This document shows positions 63,986-64,000 of a DNA stretch of 64,000 bases, piece after piece; positions within the stretch are counted from its first letter, which is position 1, and each line of letters opens with the position of its first letter. The stretch comes from Sulfitobacter sp. S223 (lineage in GTDB: Bacteria > Pseudomonadota > Alphaproteobacteria > Rhodobacterales > Rhodobacteraceae). The translations under genes and the position numbers were made by a program. The notes beneath the pieces are model-generated. The model was not told the origin of the DNA. It saw only the letters and a list, made by a program, of their open reading frames with translations, and searched no databases. The stretch covers positions 62,001 through 126,000 of the forward strand of contig NZ_CP083560.1 in assembly GCF_025143825.1 (NCBI RefSeq). The letters run 5' to 3'.

Positions 63986-64000
63986 ACCTCCTATTAGGGA

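Noticed and set aside
1..64000. CRISPR array, prophage or insertion sequence
   Set aside because: No regularly spaced repeats, phage structural genes or transposases are visible anywhere in the window.

Overview
The window reads as a chromosomal segment of a marine alphaproteobacterium of the Roseobacter group (Rhodobacteraceae). This is inferred from protein style and gene content: RimP-NusA-YlxR-InfB, DnaK-DnaJ, SecA beside a parvulin, UbiG, a CysQ and ABC-2 permease pair, ectoine hydrolase, and many Tat or lipoprotein signals. No search was run, so genus is open. Coding density is high, with many 1-4 base overlaps between genes. I saw no rRNA, tRNA, CRISPR array, transposase or phage gene.

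Layout. 1-5784: end of an unknown gene with a strong terminator, argG, ilvA plus an SDR, then an HPt protein diverging from a receiver-PP2C phosphatase, and a Nudix gene. 5865-13577: hslO, a CoA-type Nudix, CCA tRNA nucleotidyltransferase, a pair of ABC exporter halves and an RNA uracil methyltransferase. 13697-15830: two YkuD proteins flanking a CAP-domain lipoprotein, then a tiny exported protein. 15949-22766: hemH with a methyltransferase, diverging from comF-grx-nitrilase-marR; ubiG; proline iminopeptidase with a short SBP5-type protein. 22763-28271: rimP-nusA-ylxR/L7Ae-infB operon with a promoter and leader terminator, followed by an unlisted 43-residue ORF. 28534-37367: mutT-argJ-parvulin, secA, two envelope proteins (one a PBP-OmpA fusion) and radC. 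37516-42066: dnaJ and dnaK, alkB, GNAT.

42095-51664 is the most accessory-looking part: an ABC-2 polysaccharide permease, cysQ (PAP phosphatase), GT2, galU, GT4-type, a second GT2-like, a GT14-type glycosyltransferase with a long C-terminal extension, and a double-domain sulfotransferase. Together they suggest a sulfated surface polysaccharide with PAP recycling. 51668-55490 holds ptsN, hpf, lptB-lptA-lptC and rnd, with rpoN absent from its usual place. 55538-60241 looks like an ectoine-degradation module (PaaX-family regulator, DoeB, DoeA, divergent DoeD-like transaminase). 60294-63948 is an OmpR/EnvZ-type pair diverging from a glucose-type ABC substrate-binding protein; the right edge ends in a hairpin.

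Best candidates for something under-described: the GT14-extension and tandem sulfotransferase pair, the ectoine module with a PaaX-family regulator, the receiver-PP2C/HPt pair, the PBP-OmpA fusion and the 43-residue ORF after infB. Starts were chosen by Shine-Dalgarno position and stop-start overlap, so several differ from the longest possible frame.
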